A stretch of DNA of 64,000 nt from Saccharibacillus endophyticus (GCF_013185185.1 NZ_JAAZWE010000006.1:62001-126000), one strand, 5' to 3'; counted from the stretch's first letter, positions 52,161-60,709 are shown. The notes: generated by a model from the sequence alone, not told the origin. Numbers and translations are program-made.

Positions 52161-52991
52161 TTATCCGATTCGCGCCTTCTCGTAGGGATCCATTCGATCG
52201 CGCAGCCCTTCGCCGATACAGTTAAATGCCAGCACGGTCAGGATGATCCACAATGCCGGACCGAGCAGAACATGCGGCGCAGTCATAAAATGGGCTCGCC
52301 CGTCGGCCAGCATGCTGCCCCATTCCGGCGAAGGCGGCTGAGAACCCAGTCCCAAAAAGGACAAGGCGGCAATCGCCAAAATCAGATTGCCCAGCTCGAA
52401 CGTCGCCAATACGAGAACCGGCCCCAATGCCTGCGGCAGCAATTCCCGAAACAAAATAACGGTGTTCGAAGTCCCGAGCACGCGGGCGGCATCGACTGCC
52501 GTGCTGTTTTTCGCTTGGAATACAAGGCTGCGCGTCAGCCGCGCAAAGCTCACCCACCAGACGACAACGACGGCAAACAATAAATGAAAAAGACTGGTGC
52601 CGAACAAAGCCGCAATCACCATGGCAAACACCATAAAAGGAAAAGCCAGCAGTACATCGATGATTCGCATCAACACGATATCGAACACGGAACCGTGAAA
52701 CATCCCGGCTAAAGCACCCAGCAGCATGCCGATCAGAACGGCAGACAACAATGCAAGACCGCAGGAAATCAGCGTCGTTTGACCGCCATGCAAAGTACGC
52801 GTCAAAATATCGCGCCCGAATCGGTCCGTGCCGAGCCAATGCTCCATGCCGGGCTGCTGTAATCGGGCGCCGACATTCATCGCCAATGGATCATCCGGTG
52901 ACAACCACGAAGCGGTGAACACCGATCCTGCCAACAAGGCTAACAGGGCGACCCCGAATCCTAACGCGCAAGAGGCTCGGCGACTATTCAT
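52161..52991 (-). CDS. ABC transporter permease (DppC/NikC type)
   Basis: 276 aa, about five to six transmembrane helices. HWLGTDRFGRDILTRTLHGGQTTLISCG is the DppC/NikC family start, and ARLTRSLVFQAKNSTAVDAARVLGTSNTVILFRELLPQ is the EAA loop that contacts the ATPase. Its start overlaps the end of the DppB-like permease by 8 nt, implying translational coupling. Second membrane subunit of the importer. Confidence 0.9.
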   Translation of the reverse strand: MNSRRASCALGFGVALLALLAGSVFTASWLSPDDPLAMNVGARLQQPGMEHWLGTDRFGRDILTRTLHGGQTTLISCGLALLSAVLIGMLLGALAGMFHGSVFDIVLMRIIDVLLAFPFMVFAMVIAALFGTSLFHLLFAVVVVWWVSFARLTRSLVFQAKNSTAVDAARVLGTSNTVILFRELLPQALGPVLVLATFELGNLILAIAALSFLGLGSQPPSPEWGSMLADGRAHFMTAPHVLLGPALWIILTVLAFNCIGEGLRDRMDPYEKARIG

Positions 52992-53946
52992 GGACAGCCT
53001 CCTTTTTTCTGCGTGTCATCCTTGGATCAAGCCAGACGTAGAGCGCTTCGACCATCAGATGGATAACGACGACCGACAACACCATGACCAACGCATACCC
53101 TTGAAGAGCCGGGTAGTCTTTGTGTAAAATGCCGTTCAACGCGTACTCGCCCAAGCCGGGCCAGGCAAAGATACTTTCAATGACAACGGCACCGCTGATA
53201 TACGACGTGAACGAAAGCCCCGTCAGCGTAATCGTCGGCAGCAGCACATTGCGCATCGCATGCCATACCACCCGGGTCGAACTCAGCCCTCGCGATAAAG
53301 CGGACTGGATATATACCTGCCCCAGTTCGCCAAGCAGATTGGCTCGTACGACCCGAATGACCTGCGGAGCGCCAAGCAACCCCATCGTCAGCGCGGGCAG
53401 CCATAAGCGGGATAATGTCGCCTGACTGCTGATTTCGTAGAAACCCATTTGCACAGCCAACGCGAGCAGCAGCACCAGTCCGATCACAAATCCCGGAACG
53501 GAAGCCAATCCTACGCAGAGCAACCGCACCACAGTGTCGAACCACGTTCCGGAATGTACGGCAGACAGTATGCCGATGAACAAACCAATCGCCATCTGAA
53601 TAATCAGCGCGGTTCCGGCCAACAGAAAGGTCGAAGGCAAACGCTCGCCGATCTCGGCGGCGACTGAGCGATCCGTATAAAAGGATGTCCCTAAATCCAG
53701 TTGCAGCAGACTGCCTATCCACGACGCATACTGGCTGAACAAACTTCCGTTCAATCCCATCTCTTGCCGCAGCTCGTTCAAAGTCGATTCATAGGCAGCG
53801 GCGTCCCAGGCAATGTCCATCGTCCGCCCGATCAGCAGCTTGGCCGGATCGCCGGGCGCAAGTCGGATCAGCGCAAACAGAACCAGCGAAGCTACAAAAA
53901 CAGTCATCAACATTTGCAGAACCGCAACCAGCAATCGCCTTCCCAT
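52984..53946 (-). CDS. ABC transporter permease (DppB/NikB type)
   Basis: 320 aa, six transmembrane helices. Family features: APGDPAKLLIG in the first extracellular loop, LGTSFYTDRSV, and the EAA-type loop RVVRANLLGELGQVYIQSALSRGLSSTRVVWHAMRN, then SGAVVIESIFAWPGLGEYALNGILHKDYPALQG. ATG 53946 with AGGAGG 9 nt upstream, 21 nt after the solute-binding protein gene. Confidence 0.9.
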   Translation of the reverse strand: MGRRLLVAVLQMLMTVFVASLVLFALIRLAPGDPAKLLIGRTMDIAWDAAAYESTLNELRQEMGLNGSLFSQYASWIGSLLQLDLGTSFYTDRSVAAEIGERLPSTFLLAGTALIIQMAIGLFIGILSAVHSGTWFDTVVRLLCVGLASVPGFVIGLVLLLALAVQMGFYEISSQATLSRLWLPALTMGLLGAPQVIRVVRANLLGELGQVYIQSALSRGLSSTRVVWHAMRNVLLPTITLTGLSFTSYISGAVVIESIFAWPGLGEYALNGILHKDYPALQGYALVMVLSVVVIHLMVEALYVWLDPRMTRRKKEAVHE

Positions 53947-53967
53947 CAGCGCCTACCTCCTGTTGCA

Positions 53968-55554
53968 TTATGGGGATACAAATTTCAGATTTTCGTTTAC
54001 CAGATTTTCAAACGGACGGAAGTGGTCAACAAACCCTTCCAGGTTCCGGCTGATCGCCGTAATTTGCGAACGCGGATACAAGCTGATGACCGGAGCCTGT
54101 TCGGCCACATGCGCATTCACTTCCAAAGCCAACGCGTGCCTTGACGCTTCGTCGGACGCCTCGCTCAATTGCTGCAGTAGCTCGTTCGTCTTCGCATCGT
54201 CGAACCCGCCGTAATTACCGCCGCCCGTAGGCGCATACTGCCCGCTTAACAGCGTGAACGGCTCGCCGAACGTGCTCCAGGCTTCAATGAACGCATCCCA
54301 TTCGCCCGATTCTCGCGCAGTCTCGATCAGACTGTAATCGCCGTGCTGAACTTCGGCTTGAATGCCCAACCGGGCCCATTGATATTGCAGGGTCTCTCCC
54401 AGAGCCCGATCGCCGCCCCAAGTCATCAGCTTGATGTTGAGCGGTTCTCCGTCCTTCATGCGAATGCCGGAGCCATCCAACACCCATCCGGCTTCATCCA
54501 GCAGTTGACCCGCCCGCTCCAAATCGTATCGGGCATATACGGCATTTCTCGCTTCGGCAAAAGCCGGATTGGAGCTGAGCCAAGTCGTCACCGGAAAACT
54601 TTGCCCTTCGGCGGCTTGAACGATCAGTTCTTCACGGTTGACGCTCCATGCCAACGCCTGTCTGACTTTTGCATCTTGGAACTTGGGCCGGTTCAGGTTC
54701 AGATAAACCGTCTGCGTATTCGAAGCCGGCGTAGTCGACAGCGTCACCGCTTCTTCGGCTTGCAGCTGCGAGATCGCGGACACCGGCATCTTTTGCGCGA
54801 TATGGCTGTTTCCGCTAAACACGGACAGCATGCGCGTCTGCTCATCGCTGATCTGCTCATGCACGACGCGCGGAACGGTCGGCTTTTGCCCCCAGTAGTT
54901 TTCATTGATTGCCAGCTCCATCCGTTTTTGCGGTTCGAATGCAGTCACGGCGTACATCCCGGTCAAGTCCATATGTTCCACGGAATCGTACGACGCCTCC
55001 GCATTGTGAATCAGTGTCTGGTAGGAAGATAAGTTCAACGGTACGTCCATATTCGCGCGAGCCGTTTTGACTTGCAGCGTGGATTCGTCTATTGCGGAGA
55101 ACGTCAAGTCCTGAATATACGGCGTGATTTGTTTGTCCAATTCACGCGAACGCTCCAACGAAGCTACGACGGACTCGGCATCCAGCTTTTTCCCGCTCCA
55201 GAACTGCGCATCCGGCTTGAGCCGAATTTCCCAAGTCGTCGCATCGACGGCTTCGGCGCTGTCCGCCAAAACCGGTTGAATCCGCCCTTCCGGATCGGCT
55301 TTGAACAACGTCTCTCCCGCGCCGATCGCCACCAGGTAACTCGAAGTGAGCGGCTGCACCGGATCCAGCGCGGCGGCAATCTCCTGATCGGCAATGACCA
55401 GTTCTTCCGGGATTTTGCTGTCGGTTTGCGAAGCGGGTTCATTCGTAGGAGCTGCGCTGTCCTTACCTTCAGTCACAGGCTGATTCCCGCTGCAGGCTCC
55501 CAAGATCAAGACCAGCAGAACAAGCATGGGCCAAATCATTCTTTTTCTATGCAT
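53968..55554 (-). CDS. Solute-binding lipoprotein, peptide/nickel family 5 (NikA/CntA-like)
   Basis: 528 aa. Lipobox VLILGACSG near residue 20 anchors it outside the membrane. Family 5 features include LVAIGAGETLFKADPEGRIQPVLADSAEAVDATTWEIRLKPDAQFWSGKKLDAESVVASL and QTVYLNLNRPKFQDAKVRQALAWSVNREELI. CntA, the staphylopine-metal receptor, belongs to the same family. ATG 55554 has GGGGG 8 nt upstream; ATG 55572 is less likely. Ligand inferred from the operon as a metal-loaded small molecule. Confidence 0.88.
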   Translation of the reverse strand: MHRKRMIWPMLVLLVLILGACSGNQPVTEGKDSAAPTNEPASQTDSKIPEELVIADQEIAAALDPVQPLTSSYLVAIGAGETLFKADPEGRIQPVLADSAEAVDATTWEIRLKPDAQFWSGKKLDAESVVASLERSRELDKQITPYIQDLTFSAIDESTLQVKTARANMDVPLNLSSYQTLIHNAEASYDSVEHMDLTGMYAVTAFEPQKRMELAINENYWGQKPTVPRVVHEQISDEQTRMLSVFSGNSHIAQKMPVSAISQLQAEEAVTLSTTPASNTQTVYLNLNRPKFQDAKVRQALAWSVNREELIVQAAEGQSFPVTTWLSSNPAFAEARNAVYARYDLERAGQLLDEAGWVLDGSGIRMKDGEPLNIKLMTWGGDRALGETLQYQWARLGIQAEVQHGDYSLIETARESGEWDAFIEAWSTFGEPFTLLSGQYAPTGGGNYGGFDDAKTNELLQQLSEASDEASRHALALEVNAHVAEQAPVISLYPRSQITAISRNLEGFVDHFRPFENLVNENLKFVSP

Positions 55555-55575
55555 ACGACTATCCCCCAACATGAT

Positions 55576-56379
55576 TTATATGGCTTGAGCCAATAATTGA
55601 AGTCTTCTGCCCTGCAAGCTCTCTCCGAAAGCAAGCGGTTGATCCGATTCGAAAGACTCGATATGCGGTGCAGGATGGTCGAACAACCGCAACAATCGAA
55701 AGCCGCTCATATGCAGATAGTGAACCAGTTCCTGAGGGAACAGCAGCCGATGCTTCAGATGCTCGACAATAGGCTTTTGCCCCTCAAATTCCCAACTATA
55801 ATCGCGCAGCAGCAGTTGATTGGGAAGATCAATCGAAAAACGAGTGCGCAGGGTTACCGCTTGCCCGTTATAGGTACGCTGATCCACAAGCTCTTCTTGC
55901 AGCCAACGCTGCCCTTCACGCGTAAGGAAAAAAGCCGCATTTCGCATATCCAAATACAGCAAGCCGCCTTCGTTCAAATGGTGGCGAAAGCTGCTCAAAC
56001 TGGACTGCACCTGTTCATTCGTAAAATTGTATAAAAATGTGCTGCCTGCGCAGGTGAGCGCATCAAATTTTTGATCAAGTTCGAAACTTTCCTGATCGCC
56101 CTGCACAAAAGAAAGATGGGGATAACGCGCGCTCGCCCATTGCAGCATCTCCTCCGATTGATCCAGGCCGGTTACGTCATAACCCGCTTCATGCAGCCAT
56201 GCCACTTCGCGGCCCGGTCCGCATCCGATGTCCAGAACTTTCGAGCCCGCTTGGAATTCCTTCAGCAGCTTATGCATAAACTGGGCCATGCCCGAATCTT
56301 CTTCTCCGTTAAACGTTAAATACAAGGCCGGGTTGGCATGCAGAAAGTTATCGCGATCTCCATTCATGCTGATGGTCAT
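55576..56379 (-). CDS. SAM-dependent methyltransferase (class I)
   Basis: 267 aa. SAM motif SKVLDIGCGPGREVAWL (about 45-60), acidic VTGLDQSEEML, LSFVQGDQESF and the motif-IV region FDALTCAGSTFLYNF. No obvious substrate motif; resembles small-molecule N/O-methyltransferases. AAGGAG 7 nt before ATG 56379; the ORF beyond is open but lacks a site. The operon position suggests it modifies the metallophore, which is inference. Confidence 0.85.
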   Translation of the reverse strand: MTISMNGDRDNFLHANPALYLTFNGEEDSGMAQFMHKLLKEFQAGSKVLDIGCGPGREVAWLHEAGYDVTGLDQSEEMLQWASARYPHLSFVQGDQESFELDQKFDALTCAGSTFLYNFTNEQVQSSLSSFRHHLNEGGLLYLDMRNAAFFLTREGQRWLQEELVDQRTYNGQAVTLRTRFSIDLPNQLLLRDYSWEFEGQKPIVEHLKHRLLFPQELVHYLHMSGFRLLRLFDHPAPHIESFESDQPLAFGESLQGRRLQLLAQAI

Positions 56380-56398
56380 TGCGTATCTCCTTCCAAAA

Positions 56399-57187
56399 TC
56401 AATCGTAGATAAACAACTCCGAGGTCCCTCCGCTGAACTGCGTAAAAGGAAACGGCTCCGCAACAAGAGCACTTACTCCTTTGCCGTAAAAAGCTGCAAC
56501 GATGGCGCTCCCGGTCTGGGCATAGACCGTTAACGGAATGCCCCGCTGCTTCGCCTTTTCCAAAATCAGATCGAAGCTCCCGTTGCTTAACGTCATTCCG
56601 GTACAAATGACTCCGTCCGCCTGTTCCAACACGATGTTCATATCTTTCTCCACAGGCTGACCCCACTGGGTATGTTCCATTTGCAAATCGCAGGGCAAGC
56701 AAATTCCTCCGCGCTGCACGATCGCCTCGACCAGCGGATTAACCACGCCGATCAGCGCAATCCGGCTGCCCGACGCGATCCGCGCAGTATCGGCAATGTG
56801 CAGATCGCGCTGCTTGGCTTTTTCCAGAGGCGTGCCGGGCTTGATCCCGACTACCGTTTTGCAATTTGCACGGTGCGGCCTTACCGCTCCCAAATAAGCG
56901 TCCATCGCGGCAATGCGAACGGGTAATCGATGATCCTGCAAAAGTTGCGCTACAGAGCGTCCGGAGCATTGTTCGGCCACTTCGCTCGTCAGCTGCTCGG
57001 GCATATGCGAACAAGCTCCAAAAGCTTCTTCGACGCGCAGCAGCACATAATGATTATGGTATTTGACGGAAGAGCCCGGAAATTGCGTAGTCTGGTACAT
57101 GCTTACCGCTCCCGTAACGGTTAGCGCTTCCGGATCCGGACCGAACTCTTTGCGCAAAACGGCTTCCTGCAATCGAATCAGATTCAT
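56399..57187 (-). CDS. DUF4213/DUF364 protein (putative heavy-metal chelation family)
   Basis: 262 aa. N-terminal half DUF4213-like (LVLRVEEAFGACS-type segment, SGRSVAQLLQDHRLPVRIAAMDAYLGAV); C-terminal DUF364 Rossmann-like region (IALIGVVNPLVEAIVQRG ... MNIVLEQADGVICTGMTLSNGSFDLILEKAKQRGIPLTVYAQTG). The pair is annotated as putative heavy-metal chelation, without a proven reaction. Its start overlaps the ATP-grasp stop by 4 nt (ATGA). Placement in a Zur-headed operon agrees with metal handling. Confidence 0.8.
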   Translation of the reverse strand: MNLIRLQEAVLRKEFGPDPEALTVTGAVSMYQTTQFPGSSVKYHNHYVLLRVEEAFGACSHMPEQLTSEVAEQCSGRSVAQLLQDHRLPVRIAAMDAYLGAVRPHRANCKTVVGIKPGTPLEKAKQRDLHIADTARIASGSRIALIGVVNPLVEAIVQRGGICLPCDLQMEHTQWGQPVEKDMNIVLEQADGVICTGMTLSNGSFDLILEKAKQRGIPLTVYAQTGSAIVAAFYGKGVSALVAEPFPFTQFSGGTSELFIYD

Positions 57188-58461
57188 TTTGCGGCTCCGC
57201 CTTTTTCGAGATAATGAAGGCGCACGCGGGATAAAGCACTTTCCGCATAACTTCTGGCCTCTTGTCCTTCAGGGTCGCAAGCTACCACATGGCCGAGATA
57301 ACAAGCGTTATCAATAGGCTTGTTGACGAAAAGGTTATGTCCGTCGACGAATTGGAAACGAGCGATTCGCGGATCGGATTCCAACGTCTCCATGCCTTCC
57401 ATCTGCGCGATCATGCCTTCGTGCGGAGGAACCAGGAAAGCGATCGCCGCACTTGCCGCACCTTGATCCTGCTGCTCCAAAAGCGGCTTTTGCCCGAGCG
57501 CAAGATCCACGAACACTTCAAGCAAGTCCAATCCCGTGACATGTTTCACAAGTTCCACAATATAATTGCCGGCCGTTCTCGGATTGATCTCGACGATGCG
57601 CGGACCGTCGGCGGTCAGCATGACTTCCGTGTGCGCGATCCCGTGGTCGAACCCGACTGCATGCAGCGCCTGCTCGACAAACCGGCGAACTGTTCGCACT
57701 GTTTGTTCGTCCAGTTTTGCCGGGAACATATGTCCGTTTTCAATAAAATAAGGAGTTCCCGTAACCGATTTATCCGTAATTCCCAGCGTATGAATATGTC
57801 CGTCATAGCAAACAGACTCCACGCTGACTTCGGTTCCTTGCATAAATGCCTCCAATAATATGCGGCGATCCCGCTCTTGGTCTCTGAAATTGAGCGGAAA
57901 AGCATCAAGCGCCTCGTAGGCTGTATGTAACTCCTCCGGATCGCGAATCAAATTGACAAAAGCGCTGGATGCCAGGTCGACCGGTTTGGCGACTAACGGA
58001 TAACCGATCTCTTCGGCCGAAGCCTTCGTCTCTTCCCAACTGCGAGTGATTCGGTAAGGCGGGTTGGCAAGGCCGGCTTGATCGAGCGACTCCCGCATTC
58101 GATATTTGTTCCGAACAAGCTCGACCGTATCCGGAAACGGACAAGGGAGGGAAAAAGCCTTCGCTACTTGTCTGACCGTATCGATGTAGTAATCGCAAAC
58201 GGTAATCACGCCGTCGAACGAATAAAGGCGCAAAAATTCAATCAAGGCTGCGGGATCATTGGTCTCGGTAACCAGCACCTCATCCGCATGGGCAATAACC
58301 GGATGCGGCGGCCGGACGTCCGGTTCCCCGTAGTGACCCAGCTTTCTCGTAACAAAGGTATACGAATGTCCTCTAGCTTTAAGCAGCGGCGGTAACAGAT
58401 TCCCGCTCGCTCCGACCCAACTTTCGATCATCAATAAATGTGCCGTAACCTTCCCCTCCAT
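57184..58461 (-). CDS. ATP-grasp amino-acid ligase family protein, first gene of the operon
   Basis: 425 aa. Carbamoyl-phosphate-synthase-like ATP-grasp: PLVAKPVDLASSAFV (P-loop-like), EAFMQGTEVSVESV, HTEVMLTADGPRIVEINPRTAGNYIVELV (Mg/ATP site E-x-N-P-R). The layout matches peptide-bond ligases such as BacD or DdaF. It is predicted to form an amide between small amino or carboxylic acids. The ATG at 58461 lies 6 nt from the Zur box and has only a weak upstream site; ATG 58431 (MIESWVG) after a GGAGG at 58459-58455 is the alternative. Confidence 0.85.
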   Translation of the reverse strand: MEGKVTAHLLMIESWVGASGNLLPPLLKARGHSYTFVTRKLGHYGEPDVRPPHPVIAHADEVLVTETNDPAALIEFLRLYSFDGVITVCDYYIDTVRQVAKAFSLPCPFPDTVELVRNKYRMRESLDQAGLANPPYRITRSWEETKASAEEIGYPLVAKPVDLASSAFVNLIRDPEELHTAYEALDAFPLNFRDQERDRRILLEAFMQGTEVSVESVCYDGHIHTLGITDKSVTGTPYFIENGHMFPAKLDEQTVRTVRRFVEQALHAVGFDHGIAHTEVMLTADGPRIVEINPRTAGNYIVELVKHVTGLDLLEVFVDLALGQKPLLEQQDQGAASAAIAFLVPPHEGMIAQMEGMETLESDPRIARFQFVDGHNLFVNKPIDNACYLGHVVACDPEGQEARSYAESALSRVRLHYLEKGGAAK

Positions 58462-58467
58462 TCTACT

Positions 58468-58482
58468 TCGTAATAATTACGA
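58468..58482. promoter_or_regulatory. Zur operator, perfect 7-1-7 palindrome
   Basis: TCGTAAT-A-ATTACGA, identical to the Bacillus Zur box core and different from Fur (TGATAAT) and PerR (TTATAAT) boxes. It begins 4 bp after a -10 (TATTGT, minus strand 58492-58487; -35 TTGACT at 58515-58510, 17-bp spacer), so bound Zur would cover the transcription start. Confidence 0.88.
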
Positions 58483-58486
58483 TTAT

Positions 58487-58515
58487 ACAATACATACCAT
58501 TCAAATTTAAGTCAA
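58487..58515 (-). promoter_or_regulatory. Sigma-A-type promoter of the metallophore operon
   Basis: TTGACT (58515-58510), 17 bp, TATTGT (58492-58487). An alternative -10, TATAAT, overlaps the Zur box but at a 22-bp spacing. Confidence 0.6.
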
Positions 58516-58541
58516 TACACCCATAAAGATAAAAATGGCAC

Positions 58542-58577
58542 AAAAAAAAGACCGATGCGAGTGCATCGATCTTTTTT
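58542..58577. terminator. Bidirectional terminator, YflT gene
   Basis: AAAAAAGACCGATGC-GAGT-GCATCGATCTTTTTT just upstream of the Zur-controlled promoter, insulating it from the YflT gene. Confidence 0.88.
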
Positions 58578-58610
58578 ATTCCGATTACGTGACCCTATTG
58601 TTCATAGAAA

Positions 58611-59102
58611 TTACTGGCTTGTATTCGCAGTCGTACCGAGGATGCTGCGAATGGCGCCGATGTCGCCCGAAGTTTCTTCAAGCAGCAGCAGAATCGAACC
58701 TTGGCGAACCGCCTCGTCGTATTTCTCCGCCTCGGCTTCGTTGAAGCCCATCGAAGTGAAATCTTCTTTCCAGCCGTGACCGCCGGAATACGTGTCGGAG
58801 CCGATAAAGCGGTAAGCCAACGGGCCTGCCGCCACATAAGGCCCCACATTGGTAAACTCGCTGTCGCCCGACTCGGTAAACGTATCGCGGATACTATGCA
58901 AAAATCCTTTGGATTCTTCCGGTTTCACGTTGGATTCGGGCGATTCGAGATTCGTATCTTCGGCGATCTCTTCGATCGGGTTCGGGTCCTGTCCGACTAC
59001 CGTAATTCGGTCGTTCCCTACTCCTTGCGCCTTCAGTTGATGAATCGCGTCAAGCGCGGCCTGTTCAGTCGGGAATACGCCTATAATCGTTCGATTCGTC
59101 AT
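58611..59102 (-). CDS. YflT-type general stress protein
   Basis: 163 aa. The N-terminal domain RTIIGVFPTEQAALDAIHQLKAQGVGNDRITVVGQD is the heat-induced stress protein YflT family core. The C-terminal part is an acidic region with GWKEDFTSMGFNEAEAEKYDEAVRQGSILLLLEE. In Bacillus this family is SigB-controlled and of unknown biochemical role. Monocistronic with its own terminator. Confidence 0.85.
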   Translation of the reverse strand: MTNRTIIGVFPTEQAALDAIHQLKAQGVGNDRITVVGQDPNPIEEIAEDTNLESPESNVKPEESKGFLHSIRDTFTESGDSEFTNVGPYVAAGPLAYRFIGSDTYSGGHGWKEDFTSMGFNEAEAEKYDEAVRQGSILLLLEETSGDIGAIRSILGTTANTSQ

Positions 59103-59307
59103 TATGTCGTCCTCCTGTCTCGTCCTGTTCTCATAAAAACTTTCCTGCTTTCCTTCTCCCTATTAACCGCTTCCGCCTTGTTCTAACCGAATGGTTCAGC
59201 AAAGAAGCGAAATCGAAGTCGACATGGATTTTTCTTACCAGCTTGGTTATAATGAATCCTTGAATCGCGGAAACGCTCGCGAAAACGGATCAACAGGAGG
59301 ACTTCCC

Positions 59308-59754
59308 ATGAAAAATTTCAAGATCGTTATGATCGAAAAAGAAAGCCAGCTGCAGCGCTGCCTGGCTGTGCGCCGGGAGGTCTTTGTCGAAGAACAGCAG
59401 GTACCCGAAGAACTGGAAGTCGACAGCTACGACCGTATGGATTCGACTGCCGGACACGTTCTGGTTGAAGCCTCGGACGGTGACGCCGCAGCCGGACGCT
59501 TCACGCCTTATCAGGACGGAGCGGCCAAAATGCAGCGAGTCGCGGTCCGCTCGGCTTACCGAGGTCAGGGACTGGGTCGAGTCTTGATGGACGGACTGGA
59601 AGACGCGGCACGCTCGGCAGGATACAAGCGTGCCGTCTTGGATAGTCAATGCCATGCCGAAGGCTTTTATCATTCCCTCGGATATCGTACGCTTCCCGGC
59701 GAGCCGTTCTATGACGCCGGTATTTTGCATGTACGGATGGAAAAAGAATTATAA
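59308..59754 (+). CDS. GNAT-family N-acetyltransferase
   Basis: 148 aa. VRREVFVEEQQVPEELEVDSYD at the N-terminus and the acetyl-CoA loop RVAVRSAYRGQGLGRVLMDGLEDAARSAG, then VLDSQCHAEGFYHSLGYRTLPGEPFYDAGILHVRM, a YjcF/ElaA-like pattern. Substrate unknown. AGGAGG 7 nt before ATG 59308; the upstream ORF extension is not supported. Ends 4 nt before the MITE-like element. Confidence 0.88.
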   Translation: MKNFKIVMIEKESQLQRCLAVRREVFVEEQQVPEELEVDSYDRMDSTAGHVLVEASDGDAAAGRFTPYQDGAAKMQRVAVRSAYRGQGLGRVLMDGLEDAARSAGYKRAVLDSQCHAEGFYHSLGYRTLPGEPFYDAGILHVRMEKEL

Positions 59755-59758
59755 GCCC

Positions 59759-59960
59759 TAGAGCGTGCCTTCAAACCTGCCAACGTGCATCTTTTACCGC
59801 CTTTTCGCGCTGCCCCGGATTCGTGCCTAAAGCGTGTACGATTCCGGCAACGTCGCGTCACTTTCCCTCGACGTGCCCCGGCACGCCTTCAGAAAAGTTC
59901 CTTATTCAGCACGAAAATTCGGCAAAATCTGCTTCCGTCGAGGTTTGAAGACACGCCCTA
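59759..59960. repeat. MITE-like element with 20-bp terminal inverted repeats
   Basis: TAGAGCGTGCCTTCAAACCT (59759-59778) and, at the right, AGGTTTGAAGACACGCCCTA (59941-59960), complementary at 18 of 20 positions and flanked by TA. Further inner matches GCAxxTTTTxCCG extend the stem. No coding capacity. It fills the gap between convergent genes, and its last three bases form the stop codon (TAG) of the right-hand gene. Confidence 0.7.
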
Positions 59961-60518
59961 ATCCGCTCTGTTCAAGTCCAGCCGAAGAAGTTCGGATCCG
60001 TCCAATCCTTTGACGAGCAAGCCTTGTTCGTCCAGCAGTCCGTAAGAAGGCGGATAGCCTCCTTTGGGCAGCGATACCGACCCCGGATTGAACAGGTGAA
60101 TGCCCGAGCGCGTCTCGGCTACCGGGATATGGGTATGCCCCTGCATGAAAACATCTCCCGCGAGCAAATCCGGCAGGTGATCCATATGGTGATGATGTCC
60201 ATGGGTCACGAACACTTTACGACTGCCTTGCAGTAAAACGGCATACTCGCCCATGATCGAAAATTCAATCATCATTTGATCGACTTCCGCATCGCAGTTT
60301 CCGCGAACGGCCAGGTCGATCTGCGCTTTGCGCGCATTGAGCAGATTGGCTACTTGTTGAGGATCGTATCCGTCCGGAAGCGGGTTGCGCGGGCCGTGGT
60401 AGAGCAGATCTCCGAGCAGAAGGATACGCTTTGCGCCTTCCCGGTCTGCCTGCTCCAAAGCTCGCTCCAGTCCGGTCGAAGAACCGTGAATATCCGAAAT
60501 GATTGCCAATTTGTTCAT
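59958..60518 (-). CDS. yfcE: YfcE-like metallophosphoesterase
   Basis: 186 aa, calcineurin-like fold. IISDIHGSSTGLERAL, LLGDLLYHGPRNPLPDGYDPQQVANLLN (YfcE-specific), AVRGNCDAEVDQ, FVTHGHHHHMD and MQGHTHIPV provide the dinuclear metal site. Hydrolyses phosphodiesters; physiological substrate unknown. Start ATG 60518 with AAGGAG about 11 nt upstream; the upstream ORF extension has no homology. Its stop codon lies in the terminal repeat of the MITE-like element. Confidence 0.9.
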   Translation of the reverse strand: MNKLAIISDIHGSSTGLERALEQADREGAKRILLLGDLLYHGPRNPLPDGYDPQQVANLLNARKAQIDLAVRGNCDAEVDQMMIEFSIMGEYAVLLQGSRKVFVTHGHHHHMDHLPDLLAGDVFMQGHTHIPVAETRSGIHLFNPGSVSLPKGGYPPSYGLLDEQGLLVKGLDGSELLRLDLNRAD

Positions 60519-60560
60519 TATCGTGATCTCTCCTTTTTGTACAGGTGCATAGATGATATC

Positions 60561-60594
60561 AAGAAAGGCTGCCGAGGTTTGCTCGACAGCCCGG
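60561..60594 (-). terminator. Possible terminator of the gene at 60710
   Basis: Minus strand GGCTGTCGAG-CAAAC-CTCGGCAGCC followed by TTTCTTG; T-run weak. Confidence 0.5.
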
Positions 60595-60709
60595 ATTGAA
60601 CTTGCTGGGTGATCCTTGTTTGAATACGAAGAAAGGTCGAACGCAACGTCGATTCCAACTGCTGTTGCTTGAGCAAGAATCGGCATTATCGTTTGATTGT
60701 TTCTCTGCT

